From contig NZ_LGEA01000102.1 of NCBI RefSeq assembly GCF_001280065.1, forward strand, positions 352,346-416,345: a stretch of 64,000 bases of DNA, written 5' to 3'. Positions 41,637-50,218 of the stretch are shown piece by piece (positions within the stretch are counted from its first letter, which is position 1; every line of letters starts with the position of its first letter). Under the pieces are notes generated by a model that saw only the letters and a list, made by a program, of their open reading frames with translations, made no database searches and had not been told where the DNA came from. The DNA comes from Streptomyces sp. NRRL B-1140 (GTDB taxonomy: Bacteria > Actinomycetota > Actinomycetes > Streptomycetales > Streptomycetaceae). A program made the translations under genes and the position numbers.

Positions 41637-41665
41637 GGCCCGAACTCCCTGAGGGGGTTCGGGCC
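41637..41665 (+). terminator. Terminator of the fab operon
   Basis: GGCCCGAAC and GTTCGGGCC form a perfect 9-bp stem, 15 bp after fabF. Confidence 0.75.
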
Positions 41666-41715
41666 ATCGCCGTTTCTGTGACGTTGTGTGCCGGGTGCGG
41701 GCCCGTGGGGGTTGT

Positions 41716-41737
41716 TCGCGCAGTTCCCCGCGCCCCT
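41716..41737 (-). repeat. Dispersed 22-nt repeat, inverted copy
   Basis: Complement of AGGGGCGCGGGGAACTGCGC plus GA, 6 bp outside the DUF3145 stop, between convergent genes. Confidence 0.75.
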
Positions 41738-41743
41738 AAGAAC

Positions 41744-42238
41744 TCACACCACCTGGTGGAGCCAGCGGACCGGGGCGCCTTCACCCGCGTATCTGAACGG
41801 TTCCAGTTCGTCGTCCCAGGGCTTGCCCAGGAGTTTGCCGATCTCGGCTTCCAGGTCGGTCTCACCCAGCCGGCTGCGGTGCAGTGCCGCGCGCAGGCGG
41901 TCCTCGGGGATGAGGATGTCGCCGTGGATGCCGGTGACGGCGTGGTAGATGCCCAGGTCGGGGGTGCAGCTGTAGCGCTCGCCCTCGGCGGTGGGGCAGG
42001 GCTCCGCGGTGACCTCGAAGCGCAGGAGGTGCCAGCCGCGGAGCGCCGAGGCCATCTTGGACGCCGTACCCGCCTGGCCTTGCCAGGAGAACTCCGAGCG
42101 CCAGGTGCCGGGGGCGGCCGGCTGGCGGATCCAGTCCAGGCTGACGCGTGTGCCGAGCACCCCGGCGATGGCCCACTCGACGTGCGGGCACAGCGCGCGC
42201 GGCGCGGAGTGCACGTACAGAACTCCACGTGTCGTCAC
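41744..42238 (-). CDS. DUF3145 domain protein
   Basis: A 164-residue protein beginning TTRGVLYVHSAPRALCPHVE, with a second conserved patch GWHLLRFEVTAEPC and a C-terminal acidic region ending RYAGEGAPVRWLHQ. DUF3145 is an actinobacterial family of unknown function, in Streptomyces commonly next to fabF. GTG 42238 is supported by GGAGG 5 nt upstream. It converges on the fab operon. Confidence 0.85.
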   Translation of the reverse strand: MTTRGVLYVHSAPRALCPHVEWAIAGVLGTRVSLDWIRQPAAPGTWRSEFSWQGQAGTASKMASALRGWHLLRFEVTAEPCPTAEGERYSCTPDLGIYHAVTGIHGDILIPEDRLRAALHRSRLGETDLEAEIGKLLGKPWDDELEPFRYAGEGAPVRWLHQVV

Positions 42239-42498
42239 CGGAACCTCCGGGCAGAGCGGGACATGGTGCAAACGGGCGGAACGGCTGTGACCGGGCGGGT
42301 CACGTTGATGGCGAGGCTACCGTGCGAGGGCGCAAGGAGTGTGACGTACGGTCGGTCCAGGTGCCGGGAAACGCCTGCCATTCACCCATGGGGACGCTTG
42401 TACGGGTGTGAGCCGTTGCACCTGATCGGTCGGGGAACCCTCGTGCGTTGGTATGGGTGGGAGAGACAGGCACGGCGTGGCGAGGGGATGGAACAGGG

Positions 42499-43386
42499 AT
42501 GCGGAAGCGGAGCCGTCGGACACGGGGCATTCTGGCCGTGGTCGCGGCAGCCGTGCTGGGTGTCGCCGGGTGTGATGCCGTGGGGGGTGATTCCGCCGCC
42601 CCGTCCGCGTCCGCCGAGCCGTCGCCGAAGCCCACGCCCCTGTGGGACCGCAGCCCGGGTTCCGTCGCCGCCGTAGGGGACTCCATCACGCGTGGCTTCG
42701 ACGCGTGTGACGTGCTGTCGGACTGTCCGGAGGCGTCCTGGGCGACCGGCGCCAGTCCCGAGGTCGACTCGCTCGCGGTGCGGCTGCTGGGCAGGGCCGG
42801 GGCCGCCCGGCGGAGCTGGAACTACGCCGTGACCGGGGCGCGGATGGCCGATCTGCCCGGACAGATCGCACAGGCGGTGCGGCGCGAACCGCAGCTCGTC
42901 ACGGTGATGGTGGGGGCGAACGACGCCTGCCGGTCCACGCCCTCGGCGATGACTCCGGTCTCCGCCTTCCGTGCCGACTTCGAGGACTCGCTGCGCTCCC
43001 TGCGCAAGGCCCTGCCCAAGGCGCAGGTGTTCGTGGCGAGCGTGCCGAACCTGAAGCGGCTGTGGTCCGAGGGCCGTGCCAGCCCGATGGGCAAGCAGGT
43101 GTGGAAGCTGGGCATCTGCCCGTCGATGCTGGGCGACGCGGACGCCCTGGACGCGGCGGCGACCCTGCGGCGGAACACGGTGCAGAAGCGGGTGGAGGAC
43201 TACAACAAGGTCCTGAAGGAGGTCTGCGCCGAGGACAAGCGGTGCCGCTACGACGGGGGCGCGGTGTACGACTACCGCTTCGGCACGGCTCAGTTGAGCC
43301 GCTGGGACTACTTCCACCCCAGTGTGAACGGACAGGCCCGGTTGGCGGAGATCGCGTACCGCACCGTCACCGCGAAGAAGCCCTGA
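42499..43386 (+). CDS. SGNH/GDSL hydrolase lipoprotein
   Basis: A 295-residue protein with a signal peptide ending in lipobox VAGC (residue 25). The SGNH blocks are VAAVGDSITRGFD (Ser in GDSI), NYAVTGARMAD (Gly), MVGANDAC (Asn) and WDYFHPSVNGQ (catalytic Asp-x-x-His). It is predicted to be an extracellular esterase or lipase tied to the membrane by lipid. AGGG lies just before ATG 42499; the longer frame starts in the promoter region. Confidence 0.85.
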   Translation: MRKRSRRTRGILAVVAAAVLGVAGCDAVGGDSAAPSASAEPSPKPTPLWDRSPGSVAAVGDSITRGFDACDVLSDCPEASWATGASPEVDSLAVRLLGRAGAARRSWNYAVTGARMADLPGQIAQAVRREPQLVTVMVGANDACRSTPSAMTPVSAFRADFEDSLRSLRKALPKAQVFVASVPNLKRLWSEGRASPMGKQVWKLGICPSMLGDADALDAAATLRRNTVQKRVEDYNKVLKEVCAEDKRCRYDGGAVYDYRFGTAQLSRWDYFHPSVNGQARLAEIAYRTVTAKKP

Positions 43387-43413
43387 CCCGGACCCTGACT
43401 TAGAGTTCCGCAC

Positions 43414-44385
43414 ATGAACGAACTCTTCGGAACGCTTTCCGACGGGCCCCCGGTGCACCGCTGGACCCTGGAGCGGGCCGGCGTACGGGTGCGGGTCCTG
43501 TCGTACGGCGGGATCGTGCAGTCCGTGGAGGTGCCGGACCGGGAGGGCCGGACCGGGGACGTGGTGCTGGGGTTCCCGGATCTCGACGGTTATCTCGCCC
43601 ATCCGGAGCCGTACCTCGGCGCCCTGGTCGGCAGGTACGCCAACCGGATCGCCGGCGGCCGGTTCACCCTGGACGGCCGGACGTACGCACTGGAACCGAA
43701 CAACGGGCCGAACTCGCTGCACGGTGGAGCGCGCGGCTTCGACAAGCGGGTGTGGGAGGCGGAGCCGGTCGAGCACGGGGTGCGGCTGACGCGGATCAGC
43801 CCGCACGGCGAGGAGGGCTTCCCGGGACGGCTGGAGGTCTGGGCGACGTACACGCTCGACGAGAGCGGCGCGCTGCGGATCGCGTACGAGGCCGTGACGG
43901 ACGCGCCGACCGTGGTGAACCTGACGAACCACAGCTATTTCAATCTCGCCGGTTCCGGCGACGCGGGCGGCCACGAGCTGCGGCTGGCCGCCTCGCGGTA
44001 CACGCCGGTCGACGCGGATCTGATCCCCACGGGCGGCCCCGAGGACGTGACCGGGACGCGGTTCGACTTCCGTGAGGCCCGCAAGACCGGCTCCGGCTAC
44101 GACCACAACTTCGTGCTCGACAAGGGCGTGACGGACGGCCCGGTGGAGGTCGCCGAGCTGCACGACCCGGCGTCCGGGCGGGTGCTGACGGTGGCGACCA
44201 CCGAGCCTGGCCTCCAGCTGTACACGGCCGACCACCTGGGCGAGCCCTTCGCGCCCTGTGAAGGCATCGCGCTGGAGACCCAGCACTTCCCCGACTCGCC
44301 GAACCGGCCACGGTTCCCGACGACCGTGCTGCGGCCGGGCGAGATGTTCCGCTCGGAGACGGTGTACGGGTTCGGCACCCGCTGA
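43414..44385 (+). CDS. Aldose 1-epimerase (galactose mutarotase) family protein
   Basis: A 323-residue cytosolic mutarotase. It has [44 protein letters not shown] (catalytic His), [15 protein letters not shown] (second His), DHNFVLDKG and the catalytic Glu in [14 protein letters not shown]. It converts alpha and beta sugar anomers. TAGAGT (43401-43406) lies 7 nt before the ATG, so it is probably leaderless. A secreted relative lies at 60823. Confidence 0.92.
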   Translation: MNELFGTLSDGPPVHRWTLERAGVRVRVLSYGGIVQSVEVPDREGRTGDVVLGFPDLDGYLAHPEPYLGALVGRYANRIAGGRFTLDGRTYALEPNNGPNSLHGGARGFDKRVWEAEPVEHGVRLTRISPHGEEGFPGRLEVWATYTLDESGALRIAYEAVTDAPTVVNLTNHSYFNLAGSGDAGGHELRLAASRYTPVDADLIPTGGPEDVTGTRFDFREARKTGSGYDHNFVLDKGVTDGPVEVAELHDPASGRVLTVATTEPGLQLYTADHLGEPFAPCEGIALETQHFPDSPNRPRFPTTVLRPGEMFRSETVYGFGTR

Positions 44386-44874
44386 GGGGGCCCATGACAG
44401 GCCAAGAGCCCCGGTCCGGAGGTCAGGTCCCGGACCGGGGCCGCTCGGCGGGGAACTTGTCCCGGATCAGACGTTAATCGTCGCCGTGATCCCGCGGCCC
44501 GTGATCGGGCGTGCGGCCTGCATCTCGTACGAACCCTTCACAAGCGCGGTACGGCCGCTAGGTTCTGAGACAGCCGCCTCGTGAGGACGGCTGTCGGTTT
44601 CCCGTTCTTGCCGCTCGGGCAGGCCGCGGGGCGGTCGTCCTCATCCGTTCGGACGCCTCGATGCGCTGCCACCACGCTGCGCCGCGTGTGCGGCGTGTGG
44701 GTGACGCTCTGTCAGGGGGTTCGAGTCGCGCCGTCTGCCCGTTCGATCACTCCCGGACAGCCCCTCACCTCGGGAAACGACCGGTTTGCCATGCTCGGAA
44801 ACAACAGCCGGGTGGTTACGCTGAGTTCCAGGGGCGCCCTCTCCTGTAGGACTTCGAGGCTGAGGAGCACTGAC
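44386..44874. promoter_or_regulatory. 489-bp intergenic region with two hairpins
   Basis: A 12-bp hairpin at 44408-44441 (GCCCCGGTCCGG with CCGGACCGGGGC) ends the mutarotase transcript. A second, at 44569-44595 (GACAGCCG with CGGCTGTC), has an inner CCTC/GAGG stem. TAGGTTCT near 44558 may be a -10 element. No gene is recognised in the rest. Confidence 0.5.
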
Positions 44875-45354
44875 GTGACCGACCTTGTACTGCTCGCCGG
44901 GGGATCGGTGACGATGACCCACCACGTCACCGGCACCTACTTCATGTGCAACGACTGGCACGACGGTGTCGGCAACCACACCCAGACCTGGGCACAGGAC
45001 CCGTTCGCCAAGGACAACACCTCGCACCGGTGGTTCCTGCGGCAGAACAGCGACGGCACCGTGCGCATCGAGTCGTACGCCAACCACCGTTGCCTCACCG
45101 CGGGGGCCAACCCGCCTGACGTGGTGACCCTGCGGGAACGCACGGACAGCCTCAACCAGCACTGGCGGCTGGTCTCGCACGCGGAGCGCGGCAACGACTT
45201 CTACATGGTCTCGGTCGTGCATCCGCGTTACGCCCTGGCCATCGCCGACCATCTTCAGGGCAACGACCGGCTGGTGGGCCTCACCCGCATGTGGGGCGGA
45301 CCGAACCTCTCCCAGCTGTGGCGGATCTACCCCTCGTCGGAGGATCAGGGGTGA
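44875..45354 (+). CDS. Ricin-type beta-trefoil (RICIN) domain protein
   Basis: A 159-residue protein made almost only of a beta-trefoil lectin-like domain, with Q-x-W-type repeats HRWFLRQNSDGTVRIESYA, QHWRLVSHAERGND and SQLWRIYPSSE. No signal peptide is visible, so it may be cytosolic, unusual for these sugar-binding modules. The GTG start at 44875 has GAGGAG 8 nt upstream; the longer frame upstream is non-coding. Ligand and role are unknown. Confidence 0.78.
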   Translation: MTDLVLLAGGSVTMTHHVTGTYFMCNDWHDGVGNHTQTWAQDPFAKDNTSHRWFLRQNSDGTVRIESYANHRCLTAGANPPDVVTLRERTDSLNQHWRLVSHAERGNDFYMVSVVHPRYALAIADHLQGNDRLVGLTRMWGGPNLSQLWRIYPSSEDQG

Positions 45355-45661
45355 CCCCGTAGCGGGCGTATCCACGCGCAAGCGACAGGGATGTGGCCCG
45401 GCAGCCGGAACCGGTCGGTCACCGGGGCTGCCAGGCCGCACGCTCGACCGGCTGGCGGGTCGGTACGGCGGCCACCGGTCTCCGCCCCGACGAGAACCTC
45501 GGGGCGGACGAGCGGGGACGCCTCGGCCCCACCGGACGCCGTGCGGGAGGCGACGGCGAGGCCCCCCACCGATCCCCACCCATGGCGTGGGCCCCACGCG
45601 TCACGCGATACTGCGGCCGTCCGGCACCGACCCCCCACCGCGACGGAAGGCCTGAACACCC
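45355..45661. other. 307-bp spacer without recognised genes
   Basis: I see no RNA, hairpin or conserved frame. Reading frames here are shadows. A GATACT element near 45607 could be a -10 for the next gene. Confidence 0.35.
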
Positions 45662-46894
45662 TTGATATCCCCACGCGTTCGCCTCGGCCTGCTCGGTCTC
45701 GCCCTGCTGACCGGCTTCGCCACCCCGACGGCCGCGAGCGCCGCCCCGGCGGCCCCCTCGCCCACCGTCGAGGAGCAGCGGCTGGACCGGGCCGCCCCTC
45801 AGGAGATCCTGCGCCGCTCCGGATTCGACGCCCTGGCCCTGCGGCTGGCCCGGGCCCTCGACTCGGCCCGCTCCTATGGGCAGGCCCGGCGGGCGGTGAC
45901 GCGCGAGGGCTCGCGGCTGTGGCAGCACGCCGTCGACCGGGCGCAGGGGCGCGGTCCGGCCGGCGGGGCCCTCAGCCGGGACGACGACCGGCCGCTGTAC
46001 TGGGCGCGGCTCGGCATGACGCGTGAAGTACGCACCTGGGAGCCCGCGTTCGGCCTGACGGACGGGCAGCGGGCCGGGCTGCTGGACGAACTGGAGCGCA
46101 CCTCGCGGGGCCAGAGTGCCATCCGGTATCCGCACGGCGAGGGTCTGAAGCGGATCCTGCTCACCGGTTTCGACCCGTTCACGCTCGACCGGGACATCCG
46201 GATCTCCAACCCGTCCGGCGCCACCGCGCTGGCCCTCGACGGCACGGTGATCGAGACGGCGGACGGTCCGGCCCGGATCGAGACGGCCGTGTTCCCGGTG
46301 CGCTGGCAGGACTTCACCGAGGGCACGGTGGAGCGGGCCCTGCGGCCGCACCTGCCGGAGGTCGACCTGTTCACGACGGTGAGCCAGGGCCGGGTCGGCC
46401 GGTTCGACATCGAGCGGACCAACGGGGCCTGGCGGGGCGGCTTCGCGGACAACGACACCATCGGCCGCACCGGGACCGTGCCGGTCGCCGACCCGGCCTC
46501 GCAGCCGCAGTGGACGACGACCACGCTGCCCCACGCGGCGATCGTCGCCGCGAGCACCGGCCGCTTCCCGGTGTACGACAACACGAGCGTCACCGAGATC
46601 CCGGCCGGCGGCTCCCAGCCCGTCGTACGCCCCGACGGGCCCACCCCCGGCTCCACCGCTCGCGCGGGCGGCGGCGGGGACTACCTCTCCAACGAGATCG
46701 CCTACCGGGCCACCCTGCTGCGCGACCGGCTCGGGCTGCACGACACGCTGCCGGGCGGGCATGTGCACACGCCGGTGCTGCAGTTCAGCGCCGGGAACAC
46801 CACCGAGATCACCGATCCGGAGTTCGTGCGCAACCGGCTGGACATCATCGCCCAGGTGAGGACCATCCTGAAGGTGGCCGCGGAAGCGTCTTAG
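45662..46894 (+). CDS. Secreted pyroglutamyl-peptidase-like protein, catalytic Cys replaced by Ser
   Basis: A 410-residue protein with an N-terminal signal (LGLLGLALLTGFATPTAASA), a helical region of about 130 residues and a peptidase C15-like domain. C15 marks are ILLTGFDPF, SNPSG, a Glu-containing segment IERTNGAW and GGHVHTPVL (His). The segment that should read Y-V-C-N reads Y-L-S343-N, so the nucleophilic Cys is Ser. It may be inactive, or a serine enzyme. The TTG start follows GGAAGG at a long spacing. The 3' end overlaps the convergent EI24 gene by 50 bp. Confidence 0.75.
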   Translation: MISPRVRLGLLGLALLTGFATPTAASAAPAAPSPTVEEQRLDRAAPQEILRRSGFDALALRLARALDSARSYGQARRAVTREGSRLWQHAVDRAQGRGPAGGALSRDDDRPLYWARLGMTREVRTWEPAFGLTDGQRAGLLDELERTSRGQSAIRYPHGEGLKRILLTGFDPFTLDRDIRISNPSGATALALDGTVIETADGPARIETAVFPVRWQDFTEGTVERALRPHLPEVDLFTTVSQGRVGRFDIERTNGAWRGGFADNDTIGRTGTVPVADPASQPQWTTTTLPHAAIVAASTGRFPVYDNTSVTEIPAGGSQPVVRPDGPTPGSTARAGGGGDYLSNEIAYRATLLRDRLGLHDTLPGGHVHTPVLQFSAGNTTEITDPEFVRNRLDIIAQVRTILKVAAEAS

Positions 46895-47681
46895 CGGCCC
46901 CGTCGCCCTCCTCGCCGTCGTCGCCGCCCTCACGGATGTCCTCGCCCAGCAGGTCGCGTGCCATGAGGGTGGCGCCGGCCACCGCGCCCGGCATCAGGAA
47001 CACCGCGACGAACGGCACCAGGAACGCCACGGCGAGCGGTGTGCCGAAGCCCCAGACCAGGGTCTTTCGGGAGCGCAGCAGGGTGAGGCGGGTGCGCAGT
47101 TCGACACGGCGGCGCTGGAGGGCGACGGCGGTCAGTTCCTCGGTGAGGAAGAACCCGGTGACGAAGAAGCCGATCACCGGGACGACCGTCTGCCCGGCCA
47201 CGGGGATGAAGCCGCACGCGAACAGCAGCACGCCCCACAGGGCTGCCCGCATCACGATCCGGAGGCTGTCCCGGGCGGAGATCCACAGTTCCCGCCAGAA
47301 CGGCAGCCCCGACTCGGGGGCGTGCCCGTCCGGGGACACGTCCCGGTCGACCTTCTCGGAGAGGTTCTCGTAGAAGGGCTGCCCGATCAGCAGGGTCACC
47401 GCGGTGAAGGTCACGACGGACAGGAGCAGGCCGAGGGCGAACAGCACGGCGGTCAGGAAGCCGCGGAAGAGTCCGAGCCACGGGCCGGCCCAGTCGTCCG
47501 CGAACGGCGTCGCCCAGCCCACGAGGTCCTCGCCCCACAGGGCCAGCGCGACGAGCGCCGCCGCGTAGAGAACGAGGGTGATCAGCCCCGGGAGCAGCCC
47601 GAAGCCGTACTGCCTGCCGTGCCGGGCCACCCATCGCTGGCCCTTCAGGAGGTACCGGAAACCCGCTCCCAGATCGCGCAT
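46845..47681 (-). CDS. EI24/CysZ-like membrane protein
   Basis: A 278-residue protein with about five membrane segments. It has the motifs LLKGQRWVARHGRQYG, LLIGQPFYENLSEKV and GFIPVAGQTVVPVIGFFVTG, matching the EI24 family that includes the sulfate-uptake protein CysZ. The C-terminus is an acidic then Pro-rich tail (GGDDGEEGDGAAKTL). The ATG is at 47681. The tail overlaps the end of the C15-like gene by 50 bp. Confidence 0.82.
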   Translation of the reverse strand: MRDLGAGFRYLLKGQRWVARHGRQYGFGLLPGLITLVLYAAALVALALWGEDLVGWATPFADDWAGPWLGLFRGFLTAVLFALGLLLSVVTFTAVTLLIGQPFYENLSEKVDRDVSPDGHAPESGLPFWRELWISARDSLRIVMRAALWGVLLFACGFIPVAGQTVVPVIGFFVTGFFLTEELTAVALQRRRVELRTRLTLLRSRKTLVWGFGTPLAVAFLVPFVAVFLMPGAVAGATLMARDLLGEDIREGGDDGEEGDGAAKTLPRPPSGWSSPGR

Positions 47682-47879
47682 GGGAAAACCCTATCCGGGC
47701 CCGTGTCGCGCTCTTGACGCGCTCCGGTCACACCGCTGTCACGGGTCGCCCAGGTCGGGCCGGACGCGCCGGTGGGAGCCATCCGGGTCACGGGTGACAC
47801 CAACACGCTCTTGTTGGCGTTGAGTCGAACCGGTACACCTCGCCGTACCGATCTCAGGAAGCCCCGGGAGGAGGTACGC

Positions 47880-48478
47880 GTGCGCGCCGAGAGAAGCGTT
47901 CCTGCCAGACCTGCGCTGATCGCCGCCCTGGCCCTCGCCACGGCGGGTCCGCTCCGGTTCACCCCCGGCCCCTCCGGCGCCGACGCGTTACCCGTCACCC
48001 GCGAGGGCTCCGCCGTGGACGACCGCGCGGCACAGGCTCCCGCGAGCGCGGCGCGACGCGCGTCGACCGCGGACGCCCCCACCGCCGCCGCCCCCCGCTC
48101 CTGCCCCCGCAGCCCGGTCCTCTCCCCCGAGCCGGAGAACCCCGGTGACACGTCCCTGAAGCGGGGGCTCACGCCTGATCGGGAACGCGCCCGCCACCGC
48201 GGCGAAGTCCCGCGAGATCACCCGCGATCACAAGACGCCGGTCTTCGTCGAGCAGTCGTACGCGACCGGCAACCCACTGGTACCGGGGCACTGGCGGCCG
48301 CGGCGCGACGGCTCCGGCGGTCCCGCCGCGGCCGCCGGGCAGGCTCGGTCGTCAGCGGGGACCACACGGTCCTGTTCGGCACCGAAGCACTTTTCCGGTA
48401 CCACCCCGAGGGAGAATTCCCGCAGGTGGCAAGGGCATTGTTCACAGTGGCACACAGCGCTTCAGTCAAGGAGAGCGG
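47880..48478 (+). pseudogene. Decayed secreted protein gene with a frame shift
   Basis: GAGGAGG and GTG at 47880 open a clear signal peptide (VPARPALIAALALATAG), then an Ala/Pro-rich stretch with VLSPEPENPGDTSLKRGL. At about 48172 that frame becomes non-protein-like, while the frame one base on reads LIGNAPATAAKSREITRDHK and TPVFVEQSYATGNPLVPGHW, which looks genuine, until about 48310. The rest up to the next gene is low-quality frame. So a one-base shift and later loss is likely, or a sequencing error. I do not recognise the family. Confidence 0.4.
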
Positions 48479-49624
48479 ATGACGCGGGAGATCCACGGCA
48501 GCGTGGCGGACGGCTTCGAGGCGGTGCGCGAGGAGTTCACCGCGTTCGTCGCCGGGGAGCGGGCCGACTACGAGGGGCAGCTGTGCGCCTACGTCCGCGG
48601 CCGGAAGGTCGTCGACCTGTGGGCGGGGACCGACGCCGACGCCCTCTACGGTGTGTTCTCGTCCACCAAGGGCGCCGCCTACCTGGTCGTGGCCCTGCTC
48701 GTGCAGGACGGCACGCTCGAACTGGACCGCAAGGTGACGTACTACTGGCCGGAGTTCGCGGCCGAGGGCAAGGGCGCCCTGACGCTGCGGGACCTGCTGG
48801 CGCACCGGGCGGGCGTGGTCGGTACGGACACCGGCTTCACGCTCGCGGAGCTGGCCGACGACCGCCAGCTCGCCGAACGCCTCGCCGACCAGCGGCCGTT
48901 CTGGCGACCCGGCACGGCTTTCGGCTATCACGCGCTGGTCGCCGGCGCCCTGGCCGGGGAGGTCGTGCGCCGGGCGACCGGCCGCGCCCTCCAGGAGATC
49001 TACCGCGAGCGGATCAGGATCCCGTACGGGCTGGATCTCCACCTGGGCCTGCCCGCCCCCGAGGAACAGCGCTTCCGCACCACCCAGCCGATGGACCCGA
49101 CCCCCGAGCAGCAGGCCGTGCTCGACGCCACGCCCACGGGTCCGCATGCGCTGGCCTCGATCGCGTTCAACGGCAACGCGGCCGAGCCGACCGACCTCGT
49201 CTCCCTTCCGAACATGCCGCTGATCCGGGCGAAGGGCCCGGCGTCGGTGGGCGGGGTCGCGTCCGCGCGGGGCCTGGCGGGGATGTACGCGGCGGCGATC
49301 AGCGGGGTGGGCGAACAGCCGGCGCTGCTGAAGCCGGACACCGTGGCGGAGTTCGGTCAGTTCCACTCGGCCGGCTACGACCTGGTGGCCCGGACCCACA
49401 AGTCGTTCGGGCTGGGCTTCCAGATGACGGCTGACACGTGGCACCCGTTCCTCGGTGCCGGGACGATCGGGCACAGCGGCGCGGGCGGCTCCCAGGCCTT
49501 CGCCGACCCGTGGAGCGGCCTCGCCTACGGCTACACGCGCCGCCGGTTCGCCTTCCCCGGCGGGGCGGCACCGGAGAACGGCCGGCTGGCGCGGGCGGTC
49601 CACACGGCGGCGCTCGCCCTCTGA
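48479..49624 (+). CDS. Class C beta-lactamase-like serine hydrolase (EstB type)
   Basis: A 381-residue cytosolic protein. It has SxxK as FSSTKGAAYLVV (Ser61), Y-x-N-like FGYHALVAGALAGEVV, and a late GTIGHSGAGGSQAF in the KTG position. EstB-like esterases hydrolyse short esters and do not attack beta-lactams. The start ATG follows AAGGAGAGCGG. A strong hairpin ends it. The preceding decayed gene is unrelated. Confidence 0.88.
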   Translation: MTREIHGSVADGFEAVREEFTAFVAGERADYEGQLCAYVRGRKVVDLWAGTDADALYGVFSSTKGAAYLVVALLVQDGTLELDRKVTYYWPEFAAEGKGALTLRDLLAHRAGVVGTDTGFTLAELADDRQLAERLADQRPFWRPGTAFGYHALVAGALAGEVVRRATGRALQEIYRERIRIPYGLDLHLGLPAPEEQRFRTTQPMDPTPEQQAVLDATPTGPHALASIAFNGNAAEPTDLVSLPNMPLIRAKGPASVGGVASARGLAGMYAAAISGVGEQPALLKPDTVAEFGQFHSAGYDLVARTHKSFGLGFQMTADTWHPFLGAGTIGHSGAGGSQAFADPWSGLAYGYTRRRFAFPGGAAPENGRLARAVHTAALAL

Positions 49625-49648
49625 GGGGCCCTGGGCCCGGGCTCGGAC

Positions 49649-49683
49649 GGAGGCCGCACCCCACGTCCAAGGGTGCGGCCTCC
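49649..49683. terminator. Perfect 13-bp hairpin between esterase and ohr
   Basis: GGAGGCCGCACCC and GGGTGCGGCCTCC enclose a 9-nt loop, 25 bp past the esterase stop and 20 bp before the ohr stop on the other strand. It serves both genes. Confidence 0.75.
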
Positions 49684-49702
49684 GCGTACGCAACGAGCGT
49701 GG

Positions 49703-50122
49703 TCAGACCAGCGTCACGGTGATGTTCCCGCGGGTGGCCTTCGAGTACGGGCAGACCTGGTGGGCCTTCTCGATCAGTGACCGGGCGGTCCCCCGGTCCG
49801 CCTTCGGGATGTCGGCCGAGATCTCGACGATGATCCCGAAGCCGTCCCCGTTCCTGCCGAGGCCGACCTTCGCGGTCACGGTCGATCCGGTGAGGTCGGC
49901 CCCCTCCTGACGGGCGACGACACCGAGAGCCCCCTGGAAGCAGGCGCTGTACCCGGCGGCGAAGAGCTGCTCCGGGTTGGTACCGGCGCCGCTCCCGCCC
50001 ATCTCCTCGGGCGGGTTGACGACGACGTCGAGCCTGCCGTCGTCGGTGGCGACCCGGCCGTCGCGCCCGTTCTCGGCGGTGGCGACGGCGGTGTACAGGA
50101 CGTCGGACTGCTGGATCGGCAT
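49703..50122 (-). CDS. ohr: Organic hydroperoxide resistance protein
   Basis: A 139-residue Ohr/OsmC-family peroxidase. The two reactive Cys are Cys61 in FAAGYSACFQGA and Cys124 in HQVCPYSKATRGN; Arg and Glu of the site are in the expected strands. It reduces organic peroxides using lipoyl or thiol reductants. The ATG is at 50122. No OhrR gene is adjacent; the MarR gene nearby belongs with the MDR reductase. Confidence 0.94.
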   Translation of the reverse strand: MPIQQSDVLYTAVATAENGRDGRVATDDGRLDVVVNPPEEMGGSGAGTNPEQLFAAGYSACFQGALGVVARQEGADLTGSTVTAKVGLGRNGDGFGIIVEISADIPKADRGTARSLIEKAHQVCPYSKATRGNITVTLV

Positions 50123-50218
50123 GCGGTTGTGTTCCTCAGGTCGTCCGCCGCGGCTCGCGCCCGGGCCGGAACGGATTCGGAAACAAACTACCGCATGCCG
50201 GAATCCTGGGGGAAGGCG

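Noticed and set aside
42382..44286. 634-codon minus-strand frame over the GDSL and mutarotase genes
   Set aside because: Shadow frame; both plus-strand genes have family motifs throughout.
44569..44595. Riboswitch or structured RNA in the long spacer before the ricin-domain gene
   Set aside because: Only a simple hairpin is visible, and no known riboswitch core was recognised.
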